Source: Actinomadura flavalba DSM 45200 (GTDB lineage Bacteria > Actinomycetota > Actinomycetes > Streptosporangiales > Streptosporangiaceae). From it: a stretch of DNA of 64,000 nucleotides. Below are positions 1-7,773 of this stretch, piece after piece (position 1 is the first letter of the stretch; every line of letters begins with the position of its first letter). The stretch covers positions 1 to 64,000 of the forward strand of contig NZ_KB894093.1 of assembly GCF_000374305.1 (NCBI RefSeq), written 5' to 3'. Under the pieces are notes generated by a model. That model searched no databases. It had not been told where the DNA came from and saw nothing but the letters and a program-made list of their open reading frames with translations. The translations under genes were made by a program, and so were the position numbers.

Positions 1-2241
1 GCGCCGCCCGCGTGGGGGTGGGCGGAGGCGTTGCGGGCCGTCGCCGAGGTGGTGCCGCCACCGGACGAAGCGGCTGCGCTGTTGTCGGACGTCCCGCCCG
101 CCGCGTCCGAGGGAGGACGGTTCCGGCTGCACCGCTCGGTGTGGGCGTGGCTGGACGAGGCCGCGCGAACGCGCCCGCTCGTGGTCATGCTGGACGACCT
201 GCACTGGGCCGACGCGGAGACGCTCGCGCTGCTGTCCGCCGTGAACGACGCGCCGTTGCTGCTCGTCGCGGCCTACCGGCCCGGCGAGATCGAGGACCGT
301 CTCACCGGCGCCCTCGCCGTGCTGGCCCGTCGGGCGCCGCTGCGGCTCGCGCTGTCAGGGCTGCCCGCGCCCGACGTGGCACGGCTGGTGGCGGCCGAGG
401 CCGCCGTGCCGGTGGACGCCGCGACGCTCACCGCGCTCACCGAACGCACCGGCGGCAACCCCTTCTATGTACGGGAGAGTGCCCGGCTGCTGGCGGGCGA
501 AGGGCGGCTCGTCGCGCTCGCCGAAGTCCCCGAAGGCGTGCGCGACGTGCTCCGGCGACGGCTCGCCCGGCTGCCCGAGCCGTCCGTCGCGGTGCTGCGT
601 CTCGCCGCGCTGGCCGGGGCCGAGAGCGCCGTCGAACCGCTGGTCGAGGCCGCCGACAGCGACGCCGACGGCGTCCTGGACGCGCTGGAGGACGGCATCG
701 CCGCCGGGCTGCTGGGCGAGCCGTCCCCGGGCCGGGTCAGGTTCGAGCACGCGCTGGTCCGGGACACGCTGATCGCGGACCTGAGCGGGCTTCGCCGCCG
801 CCGCATGCACGCCCGGCTGGCCGCCGCGCTGGAACGGCACACGCCGGCCGACGTGACGGCGCTCGCCCACCACTACGCGCGCGCCGCGTCGCCCGCGACC
901 GCCGGGCGGGCCGTCGCGTACGGGACACGCGCGGCGGCGCTCGCCGAGGACAGGTACGCCCACGAGACCGCGGCGGCCCTGCTCACGCAGGCTTTGGAGG
1001 CGTTCGAGCGGACGCCGGACGCCACCGACGCGCGCCGCGTCGAACTCCTCGGCCTGCTGCTGCGCGCCCAGGCACGCGCCGGGGACATCATCGCGGCCCG
1101 CGCCACCCGGGCGCGCGCCGTCACCGTCGCCGGTGACCGCGACGACCTGCTCATCGCGGCGTTCACAGCGTGGACCGAGCCGACGTCGTGGCAGGCACGC
1201 CAGTACGACGAGGTGGACGCGGCCGCCGTCGCCGCGCTCACCCGCCTCCTCGCCCGGGACGACCTGACGCCTGGCGACCGCTTCTGGCTGCTGGACGCCT
1301 ACACGGTCGAGCTGGCGGGCGAGGGCGACCCGTCCGCGCTCGCCGCGAACGAGGAGGCGACCGCGCTCGCCGCACGGCTCGGCGATCCGCGCCTGCGCGC
1401 GCAGGCGGCCATGCGACGGGCGCACGAGCTGCCCCGCCACGATGGTGCGGAGCTGGAGCGTCTGAGCCGCGAGCTGCGCGATATCGGCATGGAGCACGAG
1501 CTGCCGGTGTTCGCGTGGTCGGGCACCGTCAACCTCGCCACGGCCGCCGTCGTCACTGGCGATCCGGACACCGTGCGGCGCCTGGTCCCGGAGGCGGGCG
1601 CACTGGCACGCCGCTACGGCCTGGCGGACGCGGCGCTGGTCACCGACATCGCGTCGGCGGCGCTGGCGCACGTCGCGGGCGACTTCGCCGAGTCCGACCG
1701 GCTGTACCGGGAGGCCGCCACCGCGATGATCGCGCAGGGCTCCCCGCACGGCGCGGGCTTCCTCCTGCTCGCCCGAGCCACCCTGGCCGACTCGCAGGGA
1801 CGTCTGGCGCTACCGCTCGACCTCACCTCCCCGGCCGATCCGCCGGAACTGGCCGCCGCTCTCCGCACACTGACCGGCACGCCCATCGCCGCCGACGTGC
1901 GCGCCGCCGCAGGCGAACCCCCCGGCCCGCTGCCGCGCCTCAAGCCCGATTATCTCTTCACCGTCTTCGCCGCCTTCCGCGCGATGTCCGCCATCCGTCA
2001 CGGCGACCGCCCCACGGCCGCCGCCCTCTACACCGCCCTCCTCCCCTTCCGCGAGGGCCCACCCGCCGGCCTCGAAAGCCTCTCCATCGCCACCCGCCCC
2101 GTCGCCCACACCCTCGGCGACCTCTCCCTCTACCTGGGCGAGGACCCCACCCCCCACTACACCCGCGCCCTCGAAATCTCCCGCCTCTGGCACTCCCCCC
2201 ACTGGACGACAGCCGCCGAGAACGCCCTGAAGACGCTCTGA
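1..2241 (+). CDS. AAA-type ATPase transcriptional regulator, 3' part (5' end outside window)
   Basis: The frame is open at the left edge, so the N-terminus and the Walker A motif are missing. The visible protein (about 746 codons) begins inside an STAND/AAA-type ATPase module. It shows a Walker B-like strand VVMLDDLHWAD (about nt 181-213) and a following strand LLLVAAYRPGE typical of large AfsR/LuxR-like regulators. After about codon 280 it is a long series of Ala/Arg-rich helices resembling TPR repeats. The C-terminus (ending AAENALKTL) has no LuxR-type helix-turn-helix, so any DNA-binding domain (for example SARP/BTAD) should lie in the missing N-terminal part. The ATPase call rests on motifs; the regulator role is inferred from the family. 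Confidence 0.75.
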   Translation, partial: APPAWGWAEALRAVAEVVPPPDEAAALLSDVPPAASEGGRFRLHRSVWAWLDEAARTRPLVVMLDDLHWADAETLALLSAVNDAPLLLVAAYRPGEIEDRLTGALAVLARRAPLRLALSGLPAPDVARLVAAEAAVPVDAATLTALTERTGGNPFYVRESARLLAGEGRLVALAEVPEGVRDVLRRRLARLPEPSVAVLRLAALAGAESAVEPLVEAADSDADGVLDALEDGIAAGLLGEPSPGRVRFEHALVRDTLIADLSGLRRRRMHARLAAALERHTPADVTALAHHYARAASPATAGRAVAYGTRAAALAEDRYAHETAAALLTQALEAFERTPDATDARRVELLGLLLRAQARAGDIIAARATRARAVTVAGDRDDLLIAAFTAWTEPTSWQARQYDEVDAAAVAALTRLLARDDLTPGDRFWLLDAYTVELAGEGDPSALAANEEATALAARLGDPRLRAQAAMRRAHELPRHDGAELERLSRELRDIGMEHELPVFAWSGTVNLATAAVVTGDPDTVRRLVPEAGALARRYGLADAALVTDIASAALAHVAGDFAESDRLYREAATAMIAQGSPHGAGFLLLARATLADSQGRLALPLDLTSPADPPELAAALRTLTGTPIAADVRAAAGEPPGPLPRLKPDYLFTVFAAFRAMSAIRHGDRPTAAALYTALLPFREGPPAGLESLSIATRPVAHTLGDLSLYLGEDPTPHYTRALEISRLWHSPHWTTAAENALKTL

Positions 2242-2242
2242 T

Positions 2243-2312
2243 CCGCACCCCGCACCCCGCACCCCGCACCCCGCACCCCGCACCCCGCACCCCGCACCCC
2301 GCACCCCGCACC
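2243..2312. repeat. Ten perfect tandem copies of a 7-bp unit (CCGCACC)
   Basis: Immediately after the regulator stop codon the unit CCGCACC is repeated ten times without a mismatch (70 bp). The perfect register suggests recent expansion by slippage, so copy number probably varies between strains. No gene is visible in it. Confidence 0.97.
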
Positions 2313-2481
2313 AACCACGACACACGAATGCGTCGGGCTCAAGAGAAGGGCGGCGACCGGGGTGAAGTAGTCCGAGAACGACCGTAGGGAGGGGTGATTC
2401 GGTGGGGCTGAGGTAGTGGGCGGGGGGCTTCGGGCACGTTTCCGGGTGCCCGAACCGCGCGTGAGTAAGTTGACGAGCGGT

Positions 2482-2562
2482 GAAGCCGAGGCGGGCGCGA
2501 GGCTCCCCGGCCCGGACGCGAAGCGACGCCGCACCGGCGAAGTGCCGATCGGGCCCGAGCCG
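2482..2562. repeat. 81-bp intergenic direct repeat, copy 1
   Basis: Aligns without gaps to 2581-2661 (99 bp downstream), with 63 of 81 positions identical by my count. The most conserved stretch includes GACGCCGCACC and GCGAAGTGCCG. The 99-bp offset is a multiple of three, but the two copies are probably an intergenic duplication and not a coding repeat. Confidence 0.85.
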
Positions 2563-2580
2563 AGTGCGCTGACCGGTGGC

Positions 2581-2661
2581 GATGCCAAGCCGGAGGCGAG
2601 ACTCACCGCCTGGAGCGCGAAGTGACGCCGCACCCGCGAAGTGCCGGACAGGGCCGAGCCG
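2581..2661. repeat. 81-bp intergenic direct repeat, copy 2
   Basis: Second copy of the repeat at 2482-2562, about 78 percent identical. It ends about 50 bp before the xseA start and so lies directly upstream of the xseA promoter. Confidence 0.85.
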
Positions 2662-2701
2662 TCAGGCGTGGACTGTAGGCCGGAGCCTCGGGGACACGGC
2701 C

Positions 2702-2707
2702 TAGGGT
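2702..2707 (+). promoter_or_regulatory. Likely -10 element for a leaderless xseA transcript
   Basis: TAGGGT ends seven bases before the ATG at 2715, the usual spacing for an actinobacterial transcript that begins at its start codon. No Shine-Dalgarno sequence precedes this ATG and no clear -35 box is seen. This supports ATG 2715 over the GTG at 2706. Confidence 0.5.
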
Positions 2708-2714
2708 GGCCGGT

Positions 2715-3965
2715 ATGGGGATGGAGACGACGGCTGAGGCGCCCGTGCCGGTGCGGACCGTGTTGCAGGCGGTCGGAGGCTGGATCGGGAAGCTGGGACG
2801 GATCTGGGTCGAGGGGCAGATCACCGAGCTGAACGTGCGGGGCGGGACCGCCTACATGACGCTGCGCGACCCCGTCGCGAACATGTCCGTGCGGGTCGTG
2901 GGAGCGCGGGGGCTCGTCGAGGCGGGCGGCCCGGCCGTGGCGGACGGAGCGCGCGTCGTCGTGCACGCGAAGCCCGACTTCTGGGTGAACCGCGGGTCGT
3001 TCTCGCTCAGCGCCATCGAGATCCGGCCGGTAGGGGTGGGGGAACTGCTCGCGCGGCTGGAGCGGCTCAAGCAGACGCTCGCCGCCGAGGGGCTGTTCCG
3101 ACCCGAGCGCAAGCGGGCGCTGCCGTTCCTCCCGGGACGCGTCGGGCTGATCTGCGGACGGAACTCCGACGCCGAACACGACGTGCTGCAGAACGCCCGG
3201 CGGCGATGGCCTGCGGTGGCGTTCCAGGTGGAGAACACCGCCGTGCAGGGACGGCACGCCGTGCGCGAGGTGATGGAGGCCCTGCGTACGCTCGACGCCG
3301 ACCCCGAGATCGAGGTCATCATCGTCACCCGGGGCGGCGGCTCCATGGAGGACCTGCTGCCGTTCTCGGACGAGGCGCTGGTACGCGCCGTCGCCGCCGC
3401 CCGCACGCCCGTCGTCAGCGCGATCGGGCACGAGCAGGACAGCCCGCTGCTCGACCTCGTCGCCGACGTGCGCGCCTCCACCCCGACCGACGCCGCCAAG
3501 CGGACCGTGCCGGACGTGCGCGAGCAGCTCCAGCTCGTCCGGCAACTGCGGGACCGGGGACGGCGCGTCATCGCGGGCGGTCTCGACCGGGAGACCGCCT
3601 GGCTGGGGCACGTCCGCTCGCGCCCGGCGCTGGCCGACCCGGTCCGCGAGGTGGAGCGCCAGGCCGAGCACGTGGACGCCCTGCGCGACCGCACCCGACG
3701 CTGCCTGGCGGGTGCGCTGGACCGCGCGGCCGACGAACTGTCGCACACCCGCGCGCGCCTGCTGGCCCTCTCCCCCGCCGCCACCCTGCGACGCGGCTAC
3801 GCGATCGTCCAGCGTGACGACGACGGCGTCGTCCGCTCGGCGGCCGACCTCACCCCCGGCGACCCGCTGCGCATCCGCCTCGCCGAAGGCCGCCTCACGG
3901 CCACCGTCGACGACCTGCACCCCGAAACCACAGACGAACACGACCCCTCCCGGGCATCTCGCTGA
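2715..3965 (+). CDS. xseA: Exodeoxyribonuclease VII large subunit
   Basis: XseA is the catalytic large subunit of exonuclease VII, which with XseB degrades single-stranded DNA from both ends in the cytoplasm. The 416-residue protein has the usual order: an N-terminal OB-fold (about residues 10-110, with [10 protein letters not shown] and AYMTLRDP), then the exonuclease domain with [36 protein letters not shown] and [17 protein letters not shown]. The start is ATG 2715 because a -10-like TAGGGT lies seven bases upstream; GTG 2706 would add three residues. In most relatives xseB follows directly, but here xseB is 2.7 kb away on the other strand (see the inversion finding). The gene is convergent with glpX. 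Confidence 0.95.
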   Translation: MGMETTAEAPVPVRTVLQAVGGWIGKLGRIWVEGQITELNVRGGTAYMTLRDPVANMSVRVVGARGLVEAGGPAVADGARVVVHAKPDFWVNRGSFSLSAIEIRPVGVGELLARLERLKQTLAAEGLFRPERKRALPFLPGRVGLICGRNSDAEHDVLQNARRRWPAVAFQVENTAVQGRHAVREVMEALRTLDADPEIEVIIVTRGGGSMEDLLPFSDEALVRAVAAARTPVVSAIGHEQDSPLLDLVADVRASTPTDAAKRTVPDVREQLQLVRQLRDRGRRVIAGGLDRETAWLGHVRSRPALADPVREVERQAEHVDALRDRTRRCLAGALDRAADELSHTRARLLALSPAATLRRGYAIVQRDDDGVVRSAADLTPGDPLRIRLAEGRLTATVDDLHPETTDEHDPSRASR

Positions 3966-4008
3966 CCTCTGCGCCCCATCGTGGAGCACATCGCGTCACG
4001 ACAAGTGA

Positions 4009-4030
4009 CCGAAGGTGATTCTGTGGATAA
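4009..4030 (-). repeat. 22-bp inverted repeat, left copy, containing a DnaA-box consensus
   Basis: On the minus strand this reads TTATCCACAGAAT followed by CACCTTCGG. It matches 20 of 22 bases of a copy in the opposite orientation at 6932-6953. The first nine bases equal the classical DnaA-box consensus TTATCCACA. The pair brackets glpX, the TetR gene, the DUF4245 gene and xseB. Confidence 0.9.
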
Positions 4031-4035
4031 CGGCG

Positions 4036-4073
4036 AGGCCCGGCCGGAAGCGGGTCATGCTCCGGCCGGGCCT
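4036..4073. terminator. Bidirectional hairpin terminator between xseA and glpX
   Basis: AGGCCCGGCCGGA (4036-4048) pairs perfectly with TCCGGCCGGGCCT (4061-4073) across a 12-base loop. It lies between two convergent genes. There is no T-tract, as is common in high-GC actinomycetes. Confidence 0.7.
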
Positions 4074-4092
4074 GTGGCGTCGGGGCCGCGGG

Positions 4093-5127
4093 TCAGACCG
4101 CCGCGTCGAAGTTGATCGCGCTGTACGCGCGAAGTTTGTTGAGCTGGTGCTCGCTGGAGACCGCGCGCACCGTGCCGCTGCGCGAGCGCATGACGAGCGA
4201 GTGCGTGGTCGCGATGCCCTTGCCGAAGCGCACGCCGTCCATCAGCTCGCCGTCGGTGATGCCGGTCGCCGCGAAGAACGCGTCCTCGGACGTGACGAGG
4301 TCGCTCGTGGTCAGGACGCGGGACAGGTCGTGCCCGGCGTCGATGGCCTTCGCGCGCTCGGCGTCGTCCTGCGGCCACAGCCGGCCCTGGATGACGCCGC
4401 CGAGCGCCTTGATCGCGCAGGCCGCGATGATGCCCTCGGGGGTGCCGCCGATGCCGAGCAGCAGGTCGACGCCCGTCCCCGCGCGGGCCGCCATGATGGC
4501 GCCGGCGACGTCGCCGTCCAGGATGAATTTGATGCGGGCGCCCGCCTCGCGGACCTCCTTGACGATGCCCTCATGGCGCGGCCGGTCGAGGATGACGACG
4601 GTCACGTCCTCCACGGACGAGCCCTTCGCCTTCGCCACGGCGCGCACGTTGTCGGCGATGGGCCGTTCGATGTCGACGACGTCGGCCGCCTCCGGCCCGG
4701 TGACGAGCTTCTCCATGTAGAACACGGCCGACGGGTCGTACATCGACCCGCGCGGCGCCACCGCCAGGACGGCGATCGCGTTGTTCATGCCGAGGGCCGT
4801 CAGCCTGGTGCCGTCGACCGGATCGACGGCGACGTCGCACTCGGCGCCGCTGCCGTCACCGACGTGCTCGCCGTTGTAGAGCATGGGCGCGTTGTCCTTC
4901 TCGCCCTCGCCGATCACGACGACGCCCTGCATCGACACGGTGTTGATGAGCTGCCGCATGGCGTTGACGGCCGCGCCGTCCGCGCCGTTCTTGTCACCCC
5001 GGCCGACCCAGCGGGCGGCGGCCATCGCGGCGGCCTCGGTGACCCGGACGAGTTCGAGCGCCAGGTTGCGGTCCGGCGCCGCGGGCTCGGTCGTGAGCGG
5101 CGAGGAGACGGTCAGTTCGTCGGACAT
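4093..5127 (-). CDS. glpX: Class II fructose-1,6-bisphosphatase GlpX
   Basis: GlpX hydrolyses fructose 1,6-bisphosphate to fructose 6-phosphate and is the main gluconeogenic FBPase of actinobacteria. The 344-residue protein shows the class II metal-site signatures: [17 protein letters not shown] near residue 80, then [18 protein letters not shown], and later [14 protein letters not shown]. The start is the ATG at 5127, preceded by a GAAGGGGCG ribosome site. Longer in-frame extensions upstream have no support. It is divergent from the TetR gene. In relatives glpX points the same way as xseA and the fumarase gene, so its reversed orientation here supports a local inversion. Confidence 0.96.
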   Translation of the reverse strand: MSDELTVSSPLTTEPAAPDRNLALELVRVTEAAAMAAARWVGRGDKNGADGAAVNAMRQLINTVSMQGVVVIGEGEKDNAPMLYNGEHVGDGSGAECDVAVDPVDGTRLTALGMNNAIAVLAVAPRGSMYDPSAVFYMEKLVTGPEAADVVDIERPIADNVRAVAKAKGSSVEDVTVVILDRPRHEGIVKEVREAGARIKFILDGDVAGAIMAARAGTGVDLLLGIGGTPEGIIAACAIKALGGVIQGRLWPQDDAERAKAIDAGHDLSRVLTTSDLVTSEDAFFAATGITDGELMDGVRFGKGIATTHSLVMRSRSGTVRAVSSEHQLNKLRAYSAINFDAAV

Positions 5128-5291
5128 GGCGTGGCGCCCCTTCGTCGGTGTGACACGAATTCTCTGTTCGCGCCGCTGGGCTCGCCAAATTGGTCGAGAC
5201 CAGAGCGCGCACGCCCAGACGGGCGCGGATTTCCCTGCGGGTGCGGTACGGGGATCGTCTCCCACCTCCGTAGGGCGTAATCTCAGCACTC

Positions 5292-5939
5292 ATGAGCAGC
5301 GACATCACCGTCCCGTCCGGCGACGTGGACGCGGCGGGCAGCGCACCGCGCACGTCCGACCGCGGCGCCGCCACCCGCAACGCCCTGCTGAGCGCGGCGC
5401 GGGAGGTGTTCTGCGAGGCGGGCTTCGCGCAGGCCGCCGTCACCGACATTGTGGCGAAGGCTGGAGCCAGCGTCGGCAGTCTTTACCATCACTTCAACGG
5501 CAAGGCCGACCTGTACCTCACGCTGTTCGACGAGTTCCAGGTCCGCCAGCAGGAGCGCACCCGCGACGCGATCACCCGCGTCCGGGAGGCCGGCGAGACC
5601 GACCCGATGCGCCAGTTCATCGCGGGCGCGGGCGCCTACCTGGACGGCAGCCTCGCCGAGCGCGACGTCGCGCGGCTGTTCATCTCCGGCGACGGTCCGC
5701 CCGGTTTCGACCGCGTCATGCGCAAGCGCCTGAGCCGGTGGGCGCGCCGCAACGCGGCGCTGTTCAACACGGCCGACGGGGGCGTCGACGAAGCGCTCGT
5801 CATCGTGCTGACGGGCGCCATGGCGGGGGCCGTCTCGGAGGTCGCGATGAGCGACGACGACGCGGCGTCCCGGCGGCTGGCCGCCGACGTCATGGCGATC
5901 GTCGCGACGATCCGCAACCCCGGTGCGGAGCAGCGCTGA
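5292..5939 (+). CDS. TetR-family transcriptional regulator
   Basis: A 215-residue one-component repressor. The N-terminal helix-turn-helix spans about residues 27-75, with ALLSAAREVFCEAGF and the recognition-helix region AGASVGSLYHHF typical of TetR proteins. The C-terminal helical domain presumably binds an unknown ligand. It is divergent from glpX across 164 bp and is followed three bases later by the DUF4245 gene, so those two are probably cotranscribed. No palindromic operator was obvious in the divergent region. The target is unknown; glpX and its own operon are candidates by position only. Confidence 0.88.
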   Translation: MSSDITVPSGDVDAAGSAPRTSDRGAATRNALLSAAREVFCEAGFAQAAVTDIVAKAGASVGSLYHHFNGKADLYLTLFDEFQVRQQERTRDAITRVREAGETDPMRQFIAGAGAYLDGSLAERDVARLFISGDGPPGFDRVMRKRLSRWARRNAALFNTADGGVDEALVIVLTGAMAGAVSEVAMSDDDAASRRLAADVMAIVATIRNPGAEQR

Positions 5940-5941
5940 CC

Positions 5942-6637
5942 GTGCGCGATCCTGGAGGGGTGAGCGAAACGACCCCGGCCTCCGCGACGCGGTCGGCCGA
6001 CCAGGCCCCGCCGAGCGCCGACGCACCGCAGCCCGCGTCCGGCGGCCGTCCGACCGTGCAGGTCGCGCCGGGCGTGTACAAGCGGCTGACCGGCGGGCCG
6101 TTCGGTTTCGCGATGGCGATGCTGGCGTGCCTGCTGATCGTCGGCGTGATCTACCTGATCACCCCGCGCAGCGACAACGACGTGCTGCCCACGGTCGACT
6201 ACTCCGACCAGCTCTTCACGATGCGGGCGGCGGCGCCGTTCCCCGTGCACGCGCCGGAGGGGCTGGCGCCGGGCTGGCGGCCGACGAGCTCGCGCGTCAC
6301 CGGGCTGGCCGCCGACGGCGGCGACAAGGTGGCGTGGCATCTCGGCTTCCTGACGCCGTCCGGCCGGTACGCGGCGCTGGAGCAGAGCAACGAGAAGCCC
6401 GGCGACTACATCCCGCGCATGACCAACAGCCGGGCGCCGACGGGCGCCGAGGAGGTCGCGGGCGCGACCTGGCAGAAGTACCACCGCAAGGACAAGGGCG
6501 CGAACTCCTACGCGCGGACGCTGCCGAACGGCGTCAGCCTCGTCGTCACCGGCAACACCGGGTACGAGGAACTGGCCGTGCTGGTGAAATCGCTGCGGGA
6601 GCAGCCCAAGCAGCCGACGGCGAACACGGGTTCCTGA
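5942..6637 (+). CDS. DUF4245 single-pass membrane protein
   Basis: A 231-residue protein with a disordered Ser/Ala/Pro-rich N-terminus, one membrane segment (about residues 51-70, FGFAMAMLACLLIVGVIYLI) and an extracytoplasmic domain containing YSDQLFTMRAAAPFPVHAPE and GLAPGWRPTSSRV, features of DUF4245. The function is unknown in all members. From memory a DUF4245 gene sits beside glpX in mycobacteria as well (Rv1100). The start is GTG 5942, three bases after the TetR stop. GTG 5960 is possible but would have its purine-rich site too close. Confidence 0.85.
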   Translation: MRDPGGVSETTPASATRSADQAPPSADAPQPASGGRPTVQVAPGVYKRLTGGPFGFAMAMLACLLIVGVIYLITPRSDNDVLPTVDYSDQLFTMRAAAPFPVHAPEGLAPGWRPTSSRVTGLAADGGDKVAWHLGFLTPSGRYAALEQSNEKPGDYIPRMTNSRAPTGAEEVAGATWQKYHRKDKGANSYARTLPNGVSLVVTGNTGYEELAVLVKSLREQPKQPTANTGS

Positions 6638-6653
6638 CGCGGCGCGGCCCGGC

Positions 6654-6875
6654 TCAGAAGGGGGCGGGCCCGTCGGTGTTCTCGGGACCGGCCATGGCGG
6701 CGGCGAGCCGTGCCCGCGCGCCCTCCAGCCACTCCTCGCACACTTCGGCGAGCCGTTCGCCGCGCTCCCACAGCGTGAGGGACTCCTCCAGCGTCAGCCC
6801 ACCGGACTCCAGCCGCTTCACGACGTCGGTGAGCTGGTCGCGCGCCTGCTCGTAGCTCAGCTTCTCATCGGACAC
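6654..6875 (-). CDS. xseB: Exodeoxyribonuclease VII small subunit
   Basis: XseB is the small helical subunit that assembles in several copies with XseA. The 73-residue protein has the family pattern LSYEQARDQLTDVVKRLE, then SGGLTLEESLTLWERGERL and a final helix CEEWLEGARARL. Length and motifs are standard. It lies on the strand opposite xseA and 2.7 kb away, whereas the two subunits are normally adjacent and colinear. Expression must therefore come from a separate promoter, probably in the 150 bp upstream of 6875, which also holds the right copy of the inverted repeat. Confidence 0.96.
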   Translation of the reverse strand: MSDEKLSYEQARDQLTDVVKRLESGGLTLEESLTLWERGERLAEVCEEWLEGARARLAAAMAGPENTDGPAPF

Positions 6876-6931
6876 CCGGCCACCCTACGCCGTCACACCG
6901 ACGTCGGGACGTCCCCGGGCGTCACCGACGG

Positions 6932-6953
6932 TTATCCACAGAATGACGTTCGG
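6932..6953 (+). repeat. 22-bp inverted repeat, right copy, containing a DnaA-box consensus
   Basis: Reads TTATCCACAGAAT followed by GACGTTCGG, 20 of 22 bases identical to the reverse complement of 4009-4030. It lies between xseB and the DUF1707 gene, at the right end of the segment that appears inverted. Confidence 0.9.
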
Positions 6954-7025
6954 CCTCGGACGGGGGGCCTGTTCGCGAGAAGGTGGGAAGTGCCGGGGCC
7001 GTCGGCGTCCGTGTGGACGGCGGTG

Positions 7026-7646
7026 TCAGCCGCCTCGGCCGAGGCGGTTGCGCATGCGGGAGCGGAGGGTGCGTTTGGGGGCGCGGGCCTGGATGGAGCC
7101 GAACAGGAGGGTGCCGTTGATCTCGATGGTGGGGCCGTCGGGCACGGGGCGGTGGCGGAGTTCGCGGGTGCTGAGGACGGAGCGGCCGGTGACGTTGACG
7201 CGGGTGCCCTCGGGGATGAGCAGCCGGACGCGGCCCGCGAGGACGAGGGAGTCGACGACGATGTGACGGCGTTGCAGGACGGCGTCGCGGAGGTCGAGTT
7301 CGACGGTGCCGAACAGCGCGAACAGCGGCAGCTTCACCGGGACGACCCAGCGGCCCTCGCGGCGGGTGCGGCCGAACATGACCGACACGGGCTTGTCGTC
7401 GACGAGGATCGGCTGCGCCTCGCGCGGGCTGAGGTCACCGGTGATGCCGGTGAGTTCGCCGAGGGTGCGGGCGGCGTAGGCGCGGGTGGTGCGCTCGGCG
7501 TGCTCGTCCATGGTGATGCGGCCGTCGGCGAGCGCCTCGCCGAGGACGGTGACGACGCGTTCGCGGTCGGCGTCGGAGGCGCGCAGCTCGCTGACGCGCC
7601 GGACCCGGTTCCCGGGCGGCCTGCTGGACGTGTCCACGCCCTCCAC
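7026..7646 (-). CDS. DUF1707 domain protein with LiaF-like C-terminal region
   Basis: A 206-residue protein. Residues about 22-75 (ELRASDADRERVVTVLGEAL, then DGRITMDEHAERTTRAYAAR and TLGELTGITGDL) form a DUF1707 domain, a short helical module common in actinobacteria. The C-terminal half has beta-strand character (VELDLRDAVL, VLAGRVRLLIPEG) and resembles the DUF2154/LiaF C-terminal domain linked to cell-envelope stress sensing. No transmembrane segment is evident. The start is GTG 7646; GTG 7637 is an alternative. It is divergent from the MFS gene. The stress-sensing role is inferred from family context only. Confidence 0.8.
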   Translation of the reverse strand: MEGVDTSSRPPGNRVRRVSELRASDADRERVVTVLGEALADGRITMDEHAERTTRAYAARTLGELTGITGDLSPREAQPILVDDKPVSVMFGRTRREGRWVVPVKLPLFALFGTVELDLRDAVLQRRHIVVDSLVLAGRVRLLIPEGTRVNVTGRSVLSTRELRHRPVPDGPTIEINGTLLFGSIQARAPKRTLRSRMRNRLGRGG

Positions 7647-7691
7647 AGTAACGGCCGGAGCGCCCGCGACGGCAGTCCGGAAGATTGAGCA

Positions 7692-7720
7692 TTGACCGGG
7701 ATGGGGGCGAAGCCTACGCT
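7692..7720 (+). promoter_or_regulatory. Sigma-70-type promoter for the MFS gene
   Basis: TTGACC (7692-7697) and TACGCT (7715-7720) are separated by 17 bases, a near-ideal vegetative promoter. Transcription would start near 7727, leaving a leader of about 47 bases with an AAGGA ribosome site before the ATG at 7774. Confidence 0.65.
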
Positions 7721-7773
7721 CACCTGAATCTTCTTCACGTTATGGCAGTGCCGAACCGGAAGGACCTCGCCAG

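Larger units (their letters stand above)
2242..2714. other. Gene-poor 473-bp interval with two kinds of repeat
   Basis: The interval between the regulator and xseA holds the 7-bp tandem array at its start and a pair of 81-bp imperfect direct repeats (2482-2562 and 2581-2661) near its end. A frame at 2416-2625 is open for 69 codons, but it runs through the repeats and has no recognisable domain or ribosome binding site. I treat it as non-coding. The last bases hold the likely xseA promoter. Confidence 0.7.

Noticed and set aside
355..1749. Long open frames on the strand opposite the regulator gene
   Set aside because: High GC content leaves long antisense frames open; codon third-position bias supports only the plus-strand gene. 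The same applies to the antisense frames over most other genes.
2416..2625. A 69-codon open frame before xseA
   Set aside because: It runs through the 81-bp repeats, has no ribosome site and no recognisable composition of a real protein; it reflects the GC-rich repeat.
4022..6940. Replication origin
   Set aside because: Only two DnaA-box matches 2.9 kb apart, no cluster, no AT-rich region, and no dnaA/dnaN nearby.
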